NCBI GenBank assembly: GCA_040400085.1 | Contig: JBBAQX010000005.1 | Location: 51,975 to 115,974, forward strand | DNA: 64,000 nucleotides | Direction: 5' to 3' | From: HNR sp040400085 | GTDB taxonomy: Bacteria; Actinomycetota; Actinomycetes; Actinomycetales; Microbacteriaceae | Part shown: positions 25,021 through 33,342 of the stretch, piece after piece | Numbering within the stretch: the first letter of the stretch is position 1 | How the letters are laid out: the number at the start of each line of letters is the position of its first letter | Notes under the pieces: generated by a model | Told to the model about the DNA's origin: nothing | The model's database searches: none | The model's input: the letters and a program-made list of their open reading frames with translations, nothing else | Translations under genes and position numbers: made by a program

Positions 25021-26591
25021 TTATTTAGAGATTTGTAAAATTTCAACACATGCTTGTCGACCAGCACGTCGAACTTGTCAGACGCCAGCGTCAAGCCTTC
25101 AGCTGTTCGCAACCGAGACATAGCCACATAGACATGCCCTGACGCGAATGACTGATGTAGATCAATCACACACTCATCCAGTGATAGACCTTGCGACGAA
25201 TGAATTGTTAGGGCGGTAGCCGGGATCAGTGGAAACTGCAACGCCACCGGCCACCGCCGCACCGACTTCATCTTCCCTGTCGCCTCGTCCATCACGTTGT
25301 CCCACTCGTCCGCGTCCTCCTTCGGGTTGCGGGTGGTCGCCGTGCGCTGCAATAGGATCTTCTGCTCCTCCTTGTCGCCGCGCTTGGGAATAGTCACCTC
25401 AACCATCTCCACCTCGCCATCCGTCGCCTCCTTCATCGCCGCGTCGAGCAGCCTGGTGACGAAGCCCTTGGTGCCGTTGACATAACGATCACTACGATCG
25501 TTCACCTTGAACAGCACCGGCACGCCGATGCGCAGGCTGAGGCGCTCCTTGCTCCGCATCTCCTTGACGAGCTGCTGCTTCACCTTCGGGATGGTCTCCC
25601 ACTGGGTGAGGAAGGACGGCTCAATCTCGAACTTCGCATCCACGTGGACGGTGGGTCCGGGATACATGTCGAGCACCATGTTGTTGAGCTTGTCGGCCTT
25701 GGCGTTGGTAGGCACCAGGTAGGACGCGCACATGGCCTCCTCGGGACTCTGCACGCGGACGAAGGAGCGGACGTAGTTCGGATCCGTGGGCTCGCCCTTG
25801 CGGACGGCGTTGAGGAACCCGGCGAACACTTGGTCTGCCTGCCTAAACACCTTGGTCAGCTCGATCGTCTTCACTTTGCCGTTGAGCCATGCCTCCGACA
25901 GGAACGCCCAGTCGGGGATCTGTGGGTCGCCCTTCTCCACAGGCGGCAGCTGCAGCATGTCACCGCAAAATATCACCTGGATTCCGCCGAACGGACGCTC
26001 GTCATCGCGCAGCTTCTTCAGGAAGAAGTCGATGTAGCCGAGCAGGCCCGCTCCCGGGCACATCGAGATTTCGTCGATGATCAGCACCTCGGTCCCCTTG
26101 ATGCGCTTGGTCACGCCGTTGCGCATGGCCGCGCCATACTTGGTCGAGCCGGCCCACTCCTGATACGTTTCCTCATACATCCTGCGGAGGTTGTCCGGGT
26201 CGCGCTCCTGCGGCGGCGTGCCCTGGGGAGGGAAATACGGTCCTAGCCCGATGCCCGCCCAGGAATGGATGGTCTTGCCGCTCAAGTGGCTGCCGGCGAT
26301 GCCTGTGGTGGCCGTGACCGCGAAGTTGAGGCCCTTGTGATCGAGCTCCGGGATGACGATGTCGCGGACGAAGGTGGTCTTTCCAACACCTGCTCCGCCG
26401 GTGATGAAGACGTTGGCGTGGTCGCGGAAGATGGCCAGCATGGCGGCCTCGTGCTCGCGGGTGAGGTCGAAGTCGGGGAGGCTCTCCTTGTAGATTTCGA
26501 GTCTCGCCATGATGTCATTGACCGAGGTCGCCACGCGCCGGCTGGGGCTGGCGGCTTGCATGCGGTCCATTAATTCTGAAAGTGATGCCAT
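25017..26591 (-). CDS. PIF1/RecD-like superfamily 1 DNA helicase
   Basis: The 524-residue protein has Walker A GGAGVGKTTFVRD, motif II LIIDEISMCPG, motif III QVIFCGDMLQLPPV and the C-terminal motifs TALTIHSSQGLSL and VYVAMSRLRTAEGL. This motif order and spacing match the PIF1/RecD2/Dda group of 5'-3' helicases. It probably acts at the replication fork or in recombination. ATG at 26589-26591 (MASLSELMDR); the gene lies 12 bp after the MazG-like gene. Confidence 0.9.
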   Translation of the reverse strand: MASLSELMDRMQAASPSRRVATSVNDIMARLEIYKESLPDFDLTREHEAAMLAIFRDHANVFITGGAGVGKTTFVRDIVIPELDHKGLNFAVTATTGIAGSHLSGKTIHSWAGIGLGPYFPPQGTPPQERDPDNLRRMYEETYQEWAGSTKYGAAMRNGVTKRIKGTEVLIIDEISMCPGAGLLGYIDFFLKKLRDDERPFGGIQVIFCGDMLQLPPVEKGDPQIPDWAFLSEAWLNGKVKTIELTKVFRQADQVFAGFLNAVRKGEPTDPNYVRSFVRVQSPEEAMCASYLVPTNAKADKLNNMVLDMYPGPTVHVDAKFEIEPSFLTQWETIPKVKQQLVKEMRSKERLSLRIGVPVLFKVNDRSDRYVNGTKGFVTRLLDAAMKEATDGEVEMVEVTIPKRGDKEEQKILLQRTATTRNPKEDADEWDNVMDEATGKMKSVRRWPVALQFPLIPATALTIHSSQGLSLDECVIDLHQSFASGHVYVAMSRLRTAEGLTLASDKFDVLVDKHVLKFYKSLNK

Positions 26592-26603
26592 AATGATTGT
26601 TGT

Positions 26604-26966
26604 TTAAGCCTTGTCCGCGCGGTCCTGCGCTGACTTGTCGGAGTAGGTGAGCCCACTGTATCGAACCGCCAGCTTTTCTACGTTTGCCTCCAGACATTTC
26701 TCGCGGGTAACACCGATTGCCTGACGCAAACCTTCCATAAAAAACTCAAGATCCCCCAGCTCCTCCACCATGTTGTCCATGTCTAGCGGCTTGCGGTATA
26801 CCACGTGTTTCTTGACTGCGTCTATGAGCTCGCCTGCCTCTCCGACGACCCCAGTCGCCAAGTGCCACAAGTTAGCCTCTTCCGGCGTCAAGCTGTCGCG
26901 TATATCTACGCCCGGCTTCAGCAGGGTTTCGACTATATCAGAGTATTGTGTATAAAAGTTATGCAT
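26604..26966 (-). CDS. MazG-like nucleotide pyrophosphohydrolase
   Basis: The 120-residue protein has the MazG-type helices with the metal-binding pattern GVVGEAGELIDAVKK (ExxE-like) and MVEELGDLEFFMEGL (E..D). Phage MazG-like enzymes hydrolyse nucleoside triphosphates or alarmone-type nucleotides and may alter host physiology. Length fits the single-domain phage form. It has its own short upstream intergenic stretch of about 60 bp after the gene at 27031-27279. Confidence 0.8.
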   Translation of the reverse strand: MHNFYTQYSDIVETLLKPGVDIRDSLTPEEANLWHLATGVVGEAGELIDAVKKHVVYRKPLDMDNMVEELGDLEFFMEGLRQAIGVTREKCLEANVEKLAVRYSGLTYSDKSAQDRADKA

Positions 26967-27030
26967 TGTGTGTAGATGTTAAGAAAGGTCAGCGACCCAA
27001 GCTCACCACTAGGCAGGTGACGCCATACAA

Positions 27031-27279
27031 TCATTTCATCGCCCACCGGGACGTCGCGTTCATGCGCACCCACTTCTTGGCGTCCGCCAACTTATAGAAC
27101 CACTTCCAGTGACCAACCCCCGCCGCATCGGTCCACATACCACGACATTGCTGCCGCGGCTGTAGGAACGACGGTAGGAAGCCAGCCTTCTCCAGCGCCT
27201 CACGCTCGGTAACCCAAGCATACGGACCAAAGCTGTGGCGCATGCCGTCGAAGCGGAATCTACTCCTATTTGCGGCCAT
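27031..27279 (-). CDS. small hypothetical protein, 82 aa
   Basis: The ATG at 27277-27279 overlaps the end of the giant antirepressor gene by 14 bp. The product is basic and rich in Trp, Arg and Phe (SFGPYAWVTEREALEKAGF, WKWFYKLADAKKW). The repeated aromatic-basic pattern suggests a small nucleic-acid-binding domain, but no family is recognised. The longer open frame upstream is a shadow of the antirepressor. Confidence 0.55.
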   Translation of the reverse strand: MAANRSRFRFDGMRHSFGPYAWVTEREALEKAGFLPSFLQPRQQCRGMWTDAAGVGHWKWFYKLADAKKWVRMNATSRWAMK

Positions 27280-30200
27280 CGAGGTAGTGTTCTGCCAAGT
27301 CATACAACGCACGCTCCAGCGTCTTACCTTCGCCATATACCACACGGTGATCGCCTTCCTTGCCGTTGTCCCTGACATTGCAGTAGGCGCGATACAAAGG
27401 ATCTTCAGCTGTAGGCTTTACCAGCGTCACCATGTGGAAGAGTTGCTCTTCCGACAAGTTCTCCTGCGACCGGGTGTCGTGATCGTAGAACGAATAGCGA
27501 CCCTTCAGCCTGTATATCTCTTCCTTTTTGCGAGTGTGAGTCAGGCGGCGAAGCATCGTCTCGTCGCTGGTCATAAACCATTTGGCCAGGTCTTCCATAT
27601 AGTCCGGCGTGACCAGAATCACGCGAGGCTCGATCTTCACGGGCTTGCCGTCAGCGTCGATGATCGGAACGACTGGTCCGTCCTTCTTGATGCGTTTCAT
27701 CTTGTCGACACATGCGTGACTATAGATGAGCTTCCGGGCATCAAGCATGTCGCTGGGAATGGTCGCCTCCCTTGTGTTCTTGCAGCCCCTCACCAGCTCG
27801 CGGTTCAGCAGGCCCTTGCAGCTCATCACCTTGCGCCCGGTGATTTCGCCATGACCATGGTCGTTGAACGTCCGCTGGAACCACTCACCGAGCGGCAGGG
27901 ACGCCGCTTCGAGCGCTCTGAGGGCCACCAGGTCGGCATTTACACGCCCCTCTTCGGCCAACGCCTCCTCCTTCACGGTGAGGTTTGCTTTCGCTTGGCT
28001 CAGGTCCTGGGCCGCCACACCAAGGAGCTGTCGGTTGACGCCCAGCGTGAGGGTCAGCCTCTCGTTCTCCTCGGTGGCGTCGGCGGCAAGCCGCAGCGCC
28101 TCAGCGAATGTCGTGGGCAGGTTGAATGCGGGCTGCCCCACCTTCTCCAACGCCGTCAGCCGCTTGTTGCGCGCCGTCAGGTATTTGATGACCTGCACGC
28201 CGCGCTCCGATTTCCTGTCGGCAGCCAGCCATTGAGCTGCGTCCGAGGTCAGCCAGTATTCCGTGGACGGCCGCCCGCCCTGGGGGTTATTGCCAAATCT
28301 GGCAATAACTCCAAAGTCCTCTCCCTCAACGAGTTTGAACTCCTTGATGCGATCCTGCATCCAGTTCGCGAAGTATTTCCCGATCTGCAAAAAGGTGTGC
28401 AGGGGGCGGGCTTTCACCGGGAACTTCGGGTTGGGGCAGTCCGCCGGAACCACTTCGAGATCGAGCGCGACGAGGCCCCATTCGGAGCCCGTCTCGGTGA
28501 CCATCACGGCTTCCGCGGCGGGTGCTGGGAAGCGCTCAGGCCATCTGTCGTGCAGGATATCTTCGACGCTCCCTTCAGGCGGTGACCCACCAACTTCCGC
28601 GGCGGCAGGCTGTCCCGCATGCTCCAACGCCGCCAGCCGAATTTCGCGCGCCACCAGATAATCGACGACCTGCGAGCCGCGTTTCGTTTTACATTCGTCC
28701 GCCATCCATTGAGCTGTGTCCGAAGTCAGCCAGTATTCCCTGGGGTTGATTATGCTGGGGTTTTCAGATCTGGTAAAAACCCCGTAGTCCTCACCCTCGA
28801 CGAGTTCGAAGCCATCGATCCAGACCTCGAAGTATTTCCCGATCTGCAAATAGGCATGCAGGGAGCGGGCGCTCACCGGGAACTTCGGGTCGGGGCAGTT
28901 TGGCGGAACCACTTCGAGGTCGAGCGCGCGGCGGCCCCATTCGGCGTAGGGCACCAACGGCTCGTCCTCCTCCGTGTTCCCAATCTCTAGTGCGAGCGGG
29001 ACCGGCTCTGCCGGCAGCGGCAGCATCGGCTGCCAAGAGCTACAGTCAGTTAGCCCTGTCGTGCGCCTGACAACACCATCGACCCCGGCGTAGAGGACGC
29101 CTGGCTCTGCGTCCACCGCGACTAAGTCATTTACCGGAATTCCGGTACTGCTCTCGGCGGCAGCTTCCTTCTCACGCCTGCGCTCCTGATTCGCCTTGAT
29201 TTCAGCAATCGCGGCTTCCAAAGATCCAGCAGGCTGTCCGCCTACGGTCTCCTCGTTCGGCACATCCTCGCCGACGATACCGTCTGGACGCCACCCGCCG
29301 ATTTTAGAACCGGTGTGGATTTGCGGCAGGGGATTGAGGCAAGCTCCTACGCTGCGCAGCCACCACTCCAGCTCGTAGTCATCTTGTAGCCAGTCCGACT
29401 CCACGGCCTTGGTAGTAGGCGTGCAACGGAGCTGGTAACGCCGGCTGCCGGTAGCCGAGTCGCGCTCAAGTTCCCCAACCCTGGCCGGGTCGTAGAGGCG
29501 TTGGGCGCCAGACCACGGCGCGACGTTGAGGTCGTGATACTGTTCGCGCTGCACAGCGGTCATGGATGGTGCCGCGACGCCGAAGACGAGACGAGCAGGA
29601 TCCAATGCAAACTGTGTCTGCGCGGCTTTCTGCGCTTCGATCGCGCGGTTGTTCGCCTGACCTCCGAACCGACGTTCTTCCGCAAACTCCGCGCGCTTCG
29701 CCGCCAGCCTGAGCTGGATGGTCGCATCGTCTTCGGCGCGCACATAATCACGCACAGCGGTCGAGCACGTGTTCACCGGGCCGAACCACCACACACCTTG
29801 CGGGAGTTCGCGGTTACGCAGGTCGGCGTCGTCCAGAATGAGCCTACCGTCCTCCAGCACCAGCTTGCGCAACCACTCGTTGATTGGTGTGGCCTCCGGG
29901 TCGCGGGTAGTCCAGTAGTTCCCTGGAAGCTTGGGCGTTGCCTGGCTCCACTCACGCTCCGCGGTATGATGTGGCAGCGTGAATAGGCCCCGCGCACGAG
30001 CTTCGTCAGCGAGCACCTTGGTTGTGTCAGCGCCCACTGCCCTTATTTTATGGAGCAGCGCATCGGCATGCACCTGGCGCGACGGGCTTGTCGACATGAT
30101 CAGCTTTTCTGCTGCCTCCACTTTCACCAAACGATCAGACTGCTTCTTGCCGCCGTTATTGGGCACTATGCTTTCGACGAAATCCACGTTCTCAATGAGC

Positions 30201-30301
30201 AGCAGTTTCGCAGCCTTTGCGCGGAACCATCCAAGGAACCCATTACCGGCATAACCCAGCCCGTGATATATCCAAGTGGCACTAATTTTAAACTTTTCCA
30301 T
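27266..30301 (-). CDS. giant AntA-domain antirepressor-like protein, 1011 aa
   Basis: At least two full AntA-type domains are visible at about residues 467-562 and 620-724. Both carry the pattern ARSLHAYLQIGKYF or ARPLHTFLQIGKYFANWM, then FELVEGEDYGV or FKLVEGEDFGV, then EYWLTSDTAQWMA or EYWLTSDAAQWLA. The N-terminal 80 residues (GWFRAKAAKLLLIENVDFV) look like a third, more divergent copy. A coiled coil (about 725-790) and a KilA-C/ANT-like region follow. AntA domains occur in antirepressors that bind or displace phage repressors; usual proteins are 200-300 residues. Start ATG at 30299-30301. Confidence 0.72.
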   Translation of the reverse strand: MEKFKISATWIYHGLGYAGNGFLGWFRAKAAKLLLIENVDFVESIVPNNGGKKQSDRLVKVEAAEKLIMSTSPSRQVHADALLHKIRAVGADTTKVLADEARARGLFTLPHHTAEREWSQATPKLPGNYWTTRDPEATPINEWLRKLVLEDGRLILDDADLRNRELPQGVWWFGPVNTCSTAVRDYVRAEDDATIQLRLAAKRAEFAEERRFGGQANNRAIEAQKAAQTQFALDPARLVFGVAAPSMTAVQREQYHDLNVAPWSGAQRLYDPARVGELERDSATGSRRYQLRCTPTTKAVESDWLQDDYELEWWLRSVGACLNPLPQIHTGSKIGGWRPDGIVGEDVPNEETVGGQPAGSLEAAIAEIKANQERRREKEAAAESSTGIPVNDLVAVDAEPGVLYAGVDGVVRRTTGLTDCSSWQPMLPLPAEPVPLALEIGNTEEDEPLVPYAEWGRRALDLEVVPPNCPDPKFPVSARSLHAYLQIGKYFEVWIDGFELVEGEDYGVFTRSENPSIINPREYWLTSDTAQWMADECKTKRGSQVVDYLVAREIRLAALEHAGQPAAAEVGGSPPEGSVEDILHDRWPERFPAPAAEAVMVTETGSEWGLVALDLEVVPADCPNPKFPVKARPLHTFLQIGKYFANWMQDRIKEFKLVEGEDFGVIARFGNNPQGGRPSTEYWLTSDAAQWLAADRKSERGVQVIKYLTARNKRLTALEKVGQPAFNLPTTFAEALRLAADATEENERLTLTLGVNRQLLGVAAQDLSQAKANLTVKEEALAEEGRVNADLVALRALEAASLPLGEWFQRTFNDHGHGEITGRKVMSCKGLLNRELVRGCKNTREATIPSDMLDARKLIYSHACVDKMKRIKKDGPVVPIIDADGKPVKIEPRVILVTPDYMEDLAKWFMTSDETMLRRLTHTRKKEEIYRLKGRYSFYDHDTRSQENLSEEQLFHMVTLVKPTAEDPLYRAYCNVRDNGKEGDHRVVYGEGKTLERALYDLAEHYLDGRK

Positions 30302-30308
30302 GTTGTTT

Positions 30309-30467
30309 TTAGTTTAGTTGTTTTTTCAAACTGTAGGCGGCATAGATGTTCACTGCCGCCAATAGCAGCCAGACTACGTCGCAATACATCACGCCTAGAA
30401 TAAATGTGACGACTGCTGCCAAGCTGGCAGCACCGATCCACGCACTGTCCGAGCACACACCTCTCAC
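30309..30467 (-). CDS. small membrane protein, 52 aa
   Basis: This frame is shorter than usual gene-calling limits. A GTG at 30465-30467 overlaps the stop of the Gp88-like gene as GTGA, and the frame ends at TAA 30309-30311. The product has two hydrophobic helices (AASLAAVVTFILGVM and VVWLLLAAVNIYAAY) and a short Lys-containing tail. The coupled start and coherent membrane topology support it as a real small membrane protein of unknown role. Confidence 0.65.
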   Translation of the reverse strand: MRGVCSDSAWIGAASLAAVVTFILGVMYCDVVWLLLAAVNIYAAYSLKKQLN

Positions 30468-31264
30468 AGCGGGCCCCCCTTACGCTTCCTGCGCAGCGAC
30501 TTCTTATGCGAGTAGGAGTAGTTGATATTTTCCTTCTTCATGCGCTTGAGGGCCGCCCCAGCTTCAGAGCCTGCGCCCTGTTGGCCATGGAGAAGTAATG
30601 CAAGTCCCTTGACGCTTGCATCCCGAGCCAGACTGTCGTCGTGGTCGATCTCCAAGCCGAGCTTCTCTGCTTCCTCCGGGTGATATACCACCTCTGCGTA
30701 ACGCAGGCCATGGATGCCAATCTGAGCATCCCATTTACCTCCCTTGGATGCCGTAAGCACGAAGTTGGCAGGGACGATGGACTTGTGCTTGATCCAGATC
30801 TGGAGGCTCTTGGTGTATGCGTAAAACGTCCGTTCAGGATGTCTTGACGCTACCGCCATCCAGGCCATGAAGTAGTTGGCGCTGAAGAAGTCGCCGTCGG
30901 CATGCACGCGGATGTTCTCGTAGTGCGCTCCTGGTAGCGAGCGGTGGATCAGCTCGGCCATCGCCTCCACCGTCTCGGCGGTCTTCAGCTTCCGCAGGTT
31001 GTTGTCCACGCTCTTGGCTACACTAGGGAACGCAGCTTCCATAGTAGCAGCGAAGCAACGAAACTTCTGATGCTTGCCGTCCATCAACTTCTTCTTGTCA
31101 CGGTCAAACCACGCGAGGCAGTCCTTGGCCCCTGGGCACGAATATCCGGCGGGGAGGGAGAATGCCGCGGTCTTGGTGCCGGCGAGCTTCGCGTTGTTCA
31201 GGCTGAAATACAGCGTCTCCGGTTCGTCGAAGGCTGATGCGGTGGGTTCTGTTTTATGTTTCAA
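30464..31264 (-). CDS. Gp88-like phage protein
   Basis: The 266-residue protein has the features of the Gp88 family first named in mycobacteriophages: YFSLNNAKLAGTKTAAFSLP, CPGAKDCLAWFDRD, the RVHADGDFFSANYFMAWM segment and FYAYTKSLQIW. The function of this family is unknown; conserved Cys and His residues suggest a metal site. The start appears to be a TTG at 31262-31264, overlapping the upstream stop as TTGA, because no ATG is available. It is coupled downstream to the 52-residue membrane protein. Confidence 0.78.
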   Translation of the reverse strand: MKHKTEPTASAFDEPETLYFSLNNAKLAGTKTAAFSLPAGYSCPGAKDCLAWFDRDKKKLMDGKHQKFRCFAATMEAAFPSVAKSVDNNLRKLKTAETVEAMAELIHRSLPGAHYENIRVHADGDFFSANYFMAWMAVASRHPERTFYAYTKSLQIWIKHKSIVPANFVLTASKGGKWDAQIGIHGLRYAEVVYHPEEAEKLGLEIDHDDSLARDASVKGLALLLHGQQGAGSEAGAALKRMKKENINYSYSHKKSLRRKRKGGPL

Positions 31265-32163
31265 ATGTCGTTTGTGTTGGGGATAATATTCACTCCAGGC
31301 TTCCAGCCCTGCAGGCTCTCTTCGGACAGGTCTTTGATGATCCTTACGCGCGGGACACTCCCGCTTCCGTATACGACTGGACCGTTACAGTCGGGCAGAT
31401 ACAAGGTGTAGTCTGGATGCCACCGAAGCTCTCCGCTGTAGCTCAACAGGTGTGCCTTTGTCTTGTCAGGGCCACCTTCGATGATCTCCTCTGCCGCTGC
31501 ACGCTGCATCTCCGAGGCGATGTTGTCCACCCACCACATGAAGAGCAGATCCCACAGAGGCACGAAGCCGATGCAATAGTTCACTGGCAGCTTGCGCCCG
31601 GTCGCGTATAGCGGGTTGCGCTTGTATAGGCCATTGGCCGTCTCGATGTATTCCCTGTGGTAAGGGCGCACGTTGACCGTCTCTTCGAGCGCATCAAACG
31701 CCCCACGTTCCGCTTTCTGCCACCGCGCATCAAGGTCCAGCTCGTCCTTGGCGTAGTAATCCTCATAGGCAATCGCGTAGGAGAAATGTCCGCCGTCCAA
31801 CTCCGCTTTCAGCAGGTGCAGTAAGTCCAGCTTTTCGGCAAACGCTGGCATCAGGTCAATCTTCGCCGTGTAGAACTCCGGGATTGGATTTCCGGCGAGC
31901 TTCTCGATGCCTTTGATGTAGGGCTCCGTGCATTGCGAGGCGAGCGCCGACTCGATTAGGAAGTGCGGCGCTGGGTCCGCGTGCGTGTAGCTGCCAGCTA
32001 CCGTGGCTATCATGAATGCCTGCGCGAACTCCATGGGGTGGTCGCGCAGCTTGCGGTGTTTCTCCAGAAGCTTGCCGATCTCACGCGGATCAGTGGCTGT
32101 CAAGCTGACGAGCCCGGTCTCGTATTTGTCTGCGGGTTGAGTAACTGTAAATGTAGGTATCAT
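31261..32163 (-). CDS. hypothetical protein, 300 aa
   Basis: The ATG at 32161-32163 overlaps the upstream stop as ATGA; the longer open frame upstream belongs to other genes. The protein is soluble and helical, with many aromatic residues. Segments such as DGGHFSYAIAYEDYYAKDELD and VPLWDLLFMWWVDNI stand out but match no family that I know. It lies between the RNA ligase and the Gp88-like protein in a run of coupled genes. Confidence 0.62.
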   Translation of the reverse strand: MIPTFTVTQPADKYETGLVSLTATDPREIGKLLEKHRKLRDHPMEFAQAFMIATVAGSYTHADPAPHFLIESALASQCTEPYIKGIEKLAGNPIPEFYTAKIDLMPAFAEKLDLLHLLKAELDGGHFSYAIAYEDYYAKDELDLDARWQKAERGAFDALEETVNVRPYHREYIETANGLYKRNPLYATGRKLPVNYCIGFVPLWDLLFMWWVDNIASEMQRAAAEEIIEGGPDKTKAHLLSYSGELRWHPDYTLYLPDCNGPVVYGSGSVPRVRIIKDLSEESLQGWKPGVNIIPNTNDI

Positions 32164-32408
32164 GTTGTTGCTTGTTTTATTGCTGCTCTCGCCGCGCGCC
32201 ATGGTAGGTGGACGCTTCTTTCGTCTTTGTCGTATTCGTCCACCAGATCCTCCAGTGCCAGCAGAAGCTCGGGCGCTGCCGCCATGAGCTTTGCCAGCTT
32301 CAGCTCCGTGAGCGGGACGCGGCACACAAGCCCCGGCTTGCTCGTAATTTCAACAAAGCCGCGGCCGTGATGCGCCGCGGCTTTCATTGGGGGATAGTAG
32401 TCGCTCAT
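32160..32408 (-). CDS. small hypothetical protein, 82 aa
   Basis: Coupled by ATGA overlaps to both the RNA ligase gene upstream and the 300-residue gene downstream. The C-terminal half (MAAAPELLLALEDLVDEY ... AARAAIKQA) is a helical pair found in many small phage proteins of unknown function. No catalytic residues are apparent. Confidence 0.65.
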   Translation of the reverse strand: MSDYYPPMKAAAHHGRGFVEITSKPGLVCRVPLTELKLAKLMAAAPELLLALEDLVDEYDKDERSVHLPWRAARAAIKQATT

Positions 32409-33046
32409 GGTCGGAAGTCCTTGGTCTTCAGTTTTGTGATGATGCGATGACCTGCCCGGGTGAAAAGCTCCACCTTCGGCCTTGCGACAATACCCTCCGC
32501 CAAGAAGGCCCCTGGGCCTTCGTCATCTCCCCACACTGAGTTGATGCCTGCGCGGACCACCTCGACCATTTCAGCGAGGGTTCCCTCTCCGATCACTGGT
32601 GCTGTCGGGATGGCCAACTTGAACGCCACGTCTTCCACGGACTCACGAGACAGCCACCATGGGCCGCATTTTACGTCAAATAAAACGAACTGCGTGTCAC
32701 CGTATAGTTCGCCTCCCTTCTGGATCTTGGGGCCGCAGCCTTCTCCATACAGACACACACCTTCCGGGAACATGGCTGCCAGCTTCTCCTCCTGAGGATC
32801 AAACTTCTCGCGCAGATGCTGCACGAGCTGAGCCGGGATCTGTGCGTTGTCGGTCTTACCGCCGTAGCTGAGTTTGCCGTCGACCAGCATGACTCTCACA
32901 TTTGTTCCGTCGCATTTTTCCGTCCACTCCCACACTGTGTCCTTCAAAAACTCGATCTCCGGCGTGGAGAAGCTGCCCTCGATGATGCGTCCTTTGTTGA
33001 CCGCCTCCCGTTTGAAAACGGATTGGATTTTGTGGTATTCCTTCAT
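32405..33046 (-). CDS. RNA ligase-like nucleotidyltransferase
   Basis: The 213-residue protein has the covalent nucleotidyltransferase motif I as EKCDGTNVRVM (K is the predicted AMP-accepting lysine), motif III-like LYGEGCGPKI, motif IV AEGIVARPKVELF and motif V KLKTKDF. This matches short phage RNA ligases of the Rnl2-like group that seal or repair RNA. ATG at 33044-33046, overlapping the upstream stop as ATGA. Confidence 0.85.
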   Translation of the reverse strand: MKEYHKIQSVFKREAVNKGRIIEGSFSTPEIEFLKDTVWEWTEKCDGTNVRVMLVDGKLSYGGKTDNAQIPAQLVQHLREKFDPQEEKLAAMFPEGVCLYGEGCGPKIQKGGELYGDTQFVLFDVKCGPWWLSRESVEDVAFKLAIPTAPVIGEGTLAEMVEVVRAGINSVWGDDEGPGAFLAEGIVARPKVELFTRAGHRIITKLKTKDFRP

Positions 33047-33339
33047 TTTTCTTTAATAATTTTCATGATGCGTTCCCTGTCGTGCGAGTGACTTAGCCAC
33101 TCCACTGACTTGTCGAGCCGCCGCTGCAGCTCGTCCGCCTGCTCCTGCAGCTTGGCTGCATGCTCCCATATGGTTCCGTTGGGATCCCGCAGCTCCGCTT
33201 TCAGCTCCTTGTCGAGTGTCTGGAATTTCTTCTTCCAATCGTCACGCTCCAGCGTGAGCTCCTTCACGTAATTCTGAAGGCCGCCTGCCCGTCTGAGTGT
33301 CTCGTCGTCGATTTCAGCTTGTCCAGTCAACATGCTCAT
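33043..33339 (-). CDS. coiled-coil protein, 98 aa
   Basis: Almost the whole product is predicted helix with heptad-like spacing (residues 25-85), from the charged Lys/Glu/Leu pattern seen in LQNYVKELTLERDDWKKKF and LQEQADELQRRLDK. Such short coiled coils often mediate oligomerisation. A second ATG two codons downstream is an alternative start. It follows the primase by 3 bp. Confidence 0.6.
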   Translation of the reverse strand: MSMLTGQAEIDDETLRRAGGLQNYVKELTLERDDWKKKFQTLDKELKAELRDPNGTIWEHAAKLQEQADELQRRLDKSVEWLSHSHDRERIMKIIKEK

Positions 33340-33342
33340 ATT

